64,000 bases of DNA from Niabella beijingensis (GTDB lineage Bacteria; Bacteroidota; Bacteroidia; Chitinophagales; Chitinophagaceae). Both the position numbers and the translations under genes were made by a program. The stretch lies in contig NZ_JAIQDI010000002.1 of the NCBI RefSeq assembly GCF_020034665.1, forward strand, positions 806,001 through 870,000, given 5' to 3'. The notes below the pieces were generated by a model. That model did no database searches. It was not told the DNA's origin and worked only from the letters and a program-made list of their open reading frames with translations. Shown here piece after piece: positions 60,462-64,000 of this stretch. The stretch's first letter is position 1; each line of letters opens with the position of its first letter.

Positions 60462-63200
60462 ATGAGACCTGCGATTTGCTTATTAGCCACTCTATTCCTC
60501 CTTTTATTTACCGCGGCGGAGGGCGATGCCCAAACGACGGTCACCGTTACAGGAACCGTAAAGAACAGCGAAACCGGGGAGGGCGTGAACGCGGCCTCGG
60601 TTGTTGTTGCGGGAAGTACAACAGGCGCTTATTCCAGACCCAGCGGCAGCTTTGAAATAAAAGCAGCCAGCTATCCTGTAAAACTGGTGATTTCTTCTGT
60701 GGGCTATGAAACACAGGAGATCACCGTAACCGGGCCGGAACCCGTGACCCTGTCCCTGGTGCCAAAAACTGAACTGGGGCAGGAGGTAGTGGTCTCTGCG
60801 AGCCGTGTGGCGGAACGGCTTATCGAGTCGCCCGTTACCGTAGAGCGGGTAAACAGTGCCGCGATCACAAATGCACCTGCTGCTAGCTATTATGATATTG
60901 TAGCCAATCTGAAAGGAGTGGATGTGGTAACCGCTTCGCTTACGTTTAAAACGCCCACCACCCGGGGGTTTATGGGAAGCGGTAACCTGCGCTTTAACCA
61001 GATCGTGGATGGTATGGACAACCAGGCGCCCGGTCTGAATTTTTCAGTAGGCTCGGTGATCGGGACCACACAGCTGGACGTGGAAAGTATGGAACTGCTG
61101 CCCGGCGCCTCTTCTGTTTTATACGGCCCTGGCGGGATGAACGGAACACTGGTGATCAACAGCAAAAACCCGTTTAAATACCAGGGACTTTCAGCAGAAA
61201 TAAAAGAAGGTGTGATGCACCTGGACGATGCGGCCCGTGATGCATCGATCTTTAATAACTATGCCCTCCGCTGGGGACACAAAGTGTCGGATAAGTTCGC
61301 CTATAAGATCGCTGCGGAATACACTTCGGCCAAAGACTGGGTAGCGCAGGATGACAGGAACTATGCGCGGATCGGGACGGATGGTGTTCCGAAAGCGGGA
61401 ACCAGGGCCTCAGATCCCAACTACGATGGCATCAATGTATATGGAGATGAAACAACAGTGAACTTGGTTAAAGATGTATTTCCGGGAATTGGCCAGCAGG
61501 CACCTTTTCTTCAGGGATTGATCAATTCCTTATCCGGAAGCCCGATCTGGGTTTCCAGAACAGGGTACCAGGAGGCTGATATTATTGATCCGACCACAAA
61601 GAATTTTAAGGTGAGCGCTGCATTGCATTATAAGATCACACCTAACACGGAAGCGATCCTCGCCGGTAATTTCGGAACTGGTAATACCGTATATACCGGC
61701 AGCGACCGCTACTCGCTGAAGAACCTCAAAATGGGTCAGTACAAACTGGAACTGGTAAATAAGAACTGGTTTTTACGCGGCTGGACAACACAGGAGAACG
61801 CCGGCGAATCGTTTAATGCCACAGTAACCACAAGGCTGACGAATGAGGCCTGGAAAGCCAGTGGCGGGGCCACGGGTTGGTATTCGCAGTATTCGCAGAC
61901 ATTCCTTGCCAGTAAGATGGCCGGTATGTCTGATAATGACGCGCATGCCGCTGCCCGTGCATTTGCCGACCAGGGCCGGCCGGAAGCGGGCAGTGCAGAA
62001 TGGAAAAGGATGTTTGATAGTGTAAGAGCAATTCCTATTTCAAAAGGAGGCGGACTTTTTGTTGATAAAACGGATCTGTACAGTCTGGAAGGCCAGTATA
62101 ATTTTTCGCATATTACCGGAAAAGTGGTGGATCTGCTGGTGGGCGGTAATTATAAACGGTATGTATTGAATTCCGAAGGGACCTTGTTCGCGGATTCGAC
62201 CGGAACCATTCCCATTAATGAAATGGGGGCTTATATCCAGGCCAGCCGTAACCTGGGGGATATTGTAAAGCTAACCCTTGCCGGGCGTTATGATAAGAAT
62301 GAGAACTTCAAGGGTCGTTTTACCCCGAGGGCCACGGCAGTGGTCAAAGTTGCCGAGAACAACAACATCCGCCTGAGCTTTCAGACGGCCTACCGCTTTC
62401 CATCCACACAGCAGCAATGGATCAACCTGAATGTGGGCGGCAATACCCGGCTCATTGGCGGACAGAGCGAGTTCTGGGATTTTTATAAGTTCAGGGAAAA
62501 TAAAGTGTATTACCTGAATAACCTGAGGGATGATAACCAGCTGGTGGAGTATGACTATGTAAAATATAAACCGGAAAGTGTGTCTACATTTGAATTGGGG
62601 TATAAAGGATTACTGGCGGATAATCGCCTCATGATCGATGTATATGGTTACTACGGTCAGTATAAGGATTTTCTCACCCGCAGTTTACTGGTTCAGAATA
62701 AAACCGGGGCCCCGGTAACACAATCAGATACTGCAAACGGAAATATTTATTCGGTGCCTACAAATATCGATGAAGGGGTAAAGACCTATGGCTTCGGGCT
62801 GGGACTGGATTACCGCTTCTATGGCAATTTTACGGCGAATGCAAATGTTTCCTCCGATAATCTGAGCGACCTGCCGGCGGGATTTGTATCGTTCTTCAAC
62901 GCACCGAAATACCGTTTCAATATCGGTGTGGCCAACACGGGGTTCGGACCTAAAAACCGGTTTGGATTCAGCATTACTTATCGCTGGCAGGACACATTCT
63001 ATTACAACGGTGACTTTGCCAACGGGCAGGTGCCCGGAATCAATGTAGTGGATGCACAGGTGAGCTTCAAACTCCCCGAAACCAAATCGATGATCAAGAT
63101 CGGTGCCAACAACCTGCTGAATGAATATTATGTGAATGCCATCGGCAATGCACGCGTAGGCGGATTGTACTACATCAGCTTTGGGTATAACGTGTTTTAA
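60462..63200 (+). CDS. TonB-dependent receptor with N-terminal regulatory-like domain
   Basis: A 912-residue outer-membrane protein with signal peptide (ending GDAQ). A carboxypeptidase-regulatory-like domain (about 27-105, GTVKNSETGEGVNAASVVV) precedes the plug (GQEVVVSASRVAERLIESPVTVERV ... RFNQIVDGMDNQAPG ... MELLPGASSVLYGPGGMNGTLVI) and the barrel ending in Phe (YNVF). No SusD gene follows; instead a fasciclin lipoprotein is 17 bp downstream. The protein is smaller than SusC and lacks the SusC plug signature, so a siderophore, heme or other ligand is possible. Confidence 0.92.
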   Translation: MRPAICLLATLFLLLFTAAEGDAQTTVTVTGTVKNSETGEGVNAASVVVAGSTTGAYSRPSGSFEIKAASYPVKLVISSVGYETQEITVTGPEPVTLSLVPKTELGQEVVVSASRVAERLIESPVTVERVNSAAITNAPAASYYDIVANLKGVDVVTASLTFKTPTTRGFMGSGNLRFNQIVDGMDNQAPGLNFSVGSVIGTTQLDVESMELLPGASSVLYGPGGMNGTLVINSKNPFKYQGLSAEIKEGVMHLDDAARDASIFNNYALRWGHKVSDKFAYKIAAEYTSAKDWVAQDDRNYARIGTDGVPKAGTRASDPNYDGINVYGDETTVNLVKDVFPGIGQQAPFLQGLINSLSGSPIWVSRTGYQEADIIDPTTKNFKVSAALHYKITPNTEAILAGNFGTGNTVYTGSDRYSLKNLKMGQYKLELVNKNWFLRGWTTQENAGESFNATVTTRLTNEAWKASGGATGWYSQYSQTFLASKMAGMSDNDAHAAARAFADQGRPEAGSAEWKRMFDSVRAIPISKGGGLFVDKTDLYSLEGQYNFSHITGKVVDLLVGGNYKRYVLNSEGTLFADSTGTIPINEMGAYIQASRNLGDIVKLTLAGRYDKNENFKGRFTPRATAVVKVAENNNIRLSFQTAYRFPSTQQQWINLNVGGNTRLIGGQSEFWDFYKFRENKVYYLNNLRDDNQLVEYDYVKYKPESVSTFELGYKGLLADNRLMIDVYGYYGQYKDFLTRSLLVQNKTGAPVTQSDTANGNIYSVPTNIDEGVKTYGFGLGLDYRFYGNFTANANVSSDNLSDLPAGFVSFFNAPKYRFNIGVANTGFGPKNRFGFSITYRWQDTFYYNGDFANGQVPGINVVDAQVSFKLPETKSMIKIGANNLLNEYYVNAIGNARVGGLYYISFGYNVF

Positions 63201-63217
63201 TTATTAAAAACCGGTTT

Positions 63218-64000
63218 ATGAAATACATAAAATCAAAAACGATCTATAGCTTTCTGGTGCTTTTGGTGATGATAGTAACTTTTTCCTGTAATAAAGATGT
63301 GCAGCAGTTTCCCGAGCCGGAGCCGGCAGATACAAGCAGCCAGCCCGGACTGGCGGCCGCTATTGCAGCCGATGCGAATTACAGCCTGTTCAGTGAAGTA
63401 ATTAAGAAATCGGGCTATGCCGACACGCTGAATGATAAAAAACGCATGCTTACCCTGTTTGTACCAACCAATCCGGCGGTGAAAACAGCAGTGAGTTTCC
63501 TAACCGGCGGACAGGTTCCGTCAAACGCCCCGGATGCTGTGGTGGCCGGTTTCATTCAAAGCGCTGCTTTCCCGGTAGCCACGGCCAATGGACTGGTGAA
63601 ATACAATACCATTCCACAGAGTTTGGATTTGTCGGCACTGGCCGGAGGATCGTTCAATCTGCAATATCCATCCATGATCAACCCGGCTCCCAATCTGAGC
63701 GCTCTGGCGCGGCTGTCTGTTTTCCTGGCAAAGAACAATGGCGTCAATTATGTTAATAATGTGCCGGTAGCATCCGCCCGGGTGGCTGCCGGAAATGGCG
63801 GCTATTACGGCACGGCAGCAGTGGTAATGCCTCCTACACGGCTATTGTGGCAGCGCATCAGCGAGGCACCGGATCTGACCTACTTAAAAGCCGCAGTGGA
63901 ACGCGCCGACAGCGGACTTACGGCCGACGATAAAAAGAACCCCGCAAAGTCGATGGTTACCTTGTTGTCTTCTTTCGGCCCCAGCATCACCCTGTTTGCA
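63218..64000 (+). CDS. Fasciclin-domain lipoprotein (3' end outside window)
   Basis: An open frame of 261 codons from the ATG at 63218 to the window end. The signal peptide ends in a lipobox (TFSC, Cys24). The mature part starts with a Pro/Glu linker, then a fasciclin-like region (about 45-200: NYSLFSEVIKKSGYADTL, MLTLFVPTNPA, VAGFIQSAAF). Near residue 235 a second one begins (YLKAAVERADSG ... FGPSITLFA). Fasciclin proteins are surface adhesion or ligand-binding modules. The close spacing after the TonB receptor suggests that it works with it, perhaps as a SusD substitute. Confidence 0.85.
   Translation, partial: MKYIKSKTIYSFLVLLVMIVTFSCNKDVQQFPEPEPADTSSQPGLAAAIAADANYSLFSEVIKKSGYADTLNDKKRMLTLFVPTNPAVKTAVSFLTGGQVPSNAPDAVVAGFIQSAAFPVATANGLVKYNTIPQSLDLSALAGGSFNLQYPSMINPAPNLSALARLSVFLAKNNGVNYVNNVPVASARVAAGNGGYYGTAAVVMPPTRLLWQRISEAPDLTYLKAAVERADSGLTADDKKNPAKSMVTLLSSFGPSITLFA

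Noticed and set aside
1..64000. tRNA, rRNA, insertion sequences and phage genes
   Set aside because: No transposase or integrase motifs, terminal inverted repeats, or RNA-gene signatures were recognised; a covariance-model scan would be needed to exclude small RNAs.

Overview
The window reads as chromosomal DNA of a Bacteroidota bacterium, most likely family Chitinophagaceae. The signs are a SusC/SusD pair inside a glycan-utilisation locus, secreted and lipoprotein-rich gene content, Bacteroidota-type promoters (TAnnTTTG) in place of sigma70 boxes, weak Shine-Dalgarno sequences, an MqnA (futalosine-pathway) menaquinone gene, and a phosphofructokinase with pyrophosphate-type active-site residues. 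The family-level assignment is inference. I saw no rRNA, tRNA, CRISPR array or insertion sequence.

Layout. (1) 1-15039: polysaccharide-utilisation locus. A leftward operon SusC-SusD-GH39-like hydrolase-GH106-like hydrolase (cut by the left edge) lies divergent from an AraC regulator. Two large GH106-type enzymes follow, divergent from one another across a 15-bp inverted repeat. A rhamnose-containing plant glycan is a reasonable substrate guess. (2) 15179-15727: antitoxin gene with a frame-broken RelE/ParE toxin. (3) 15793-29090: housekeeping genes mqnA, purB, prfC, serA, pyk, a PPi-type PFK and a fructosamine-kinase-like gene, mixed with secreted hypothetical proteins, an M28 peptidase and a serine hydrolase with a histone-H1-like tail.

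(4) 29345-39506: the most remarkable part. One-directional, tightly packed genes encode a transmembrane Ser/Thr kinase, a protein resembling actinobacterial FhaA, a 22-residue membrane peptide, a PP2C phosphatase with a C-terminal membrane anchor, one 1348-residue polypeptide that fuses a RodA/FtsW (SEDS) glycosyltransferase to a class B penicillin-binding transpeptidase, an FHA protein, and a second kinase fused to an FHA domain. This is the logic of the actinobacterial pknA-pknB-pbpA-rodA-pstP-fhaA-fhaB cluster in a different phylum, with the two wall synthases joined in one chain. It suggests phosphorylation-controlled peptidoglycan synthesis.

(5) 39564-48704: panD, a LysM/SH3b wall-binding protein, small secreted or membrane proteins, a tandem pair of esterase-TPR proteins downstream of an AraC regulator and fmt, and a DinB-like protein. 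(6) 48804-57175: slyD-like PPIase, pepT, a class III cyclase, an SPFH protein, prmC/ribD (divergent), a YigZ-family protein, a rhodanese-thioredoxin fusion and a lactonase. (7) 57240-59395: AT-rich patch with three orphan secreted proteins. (8) 59397-64000: purC, then a TonB-dependent receptor and a fasciclin lipoprotein cut by the right edge.

Several genes (araC, panD, the LysM gene, prmC, ribD, fmt, and with one mismatch purC, prfC, serA) have a TAnnTTTG-like box ending only 4-7 nt before the start codon, which predicts leaderless or near-leaderless mRNAs. Intergenic gaps are all below about 300 bp. Those not listed as carrying a site showed nothing I could support.
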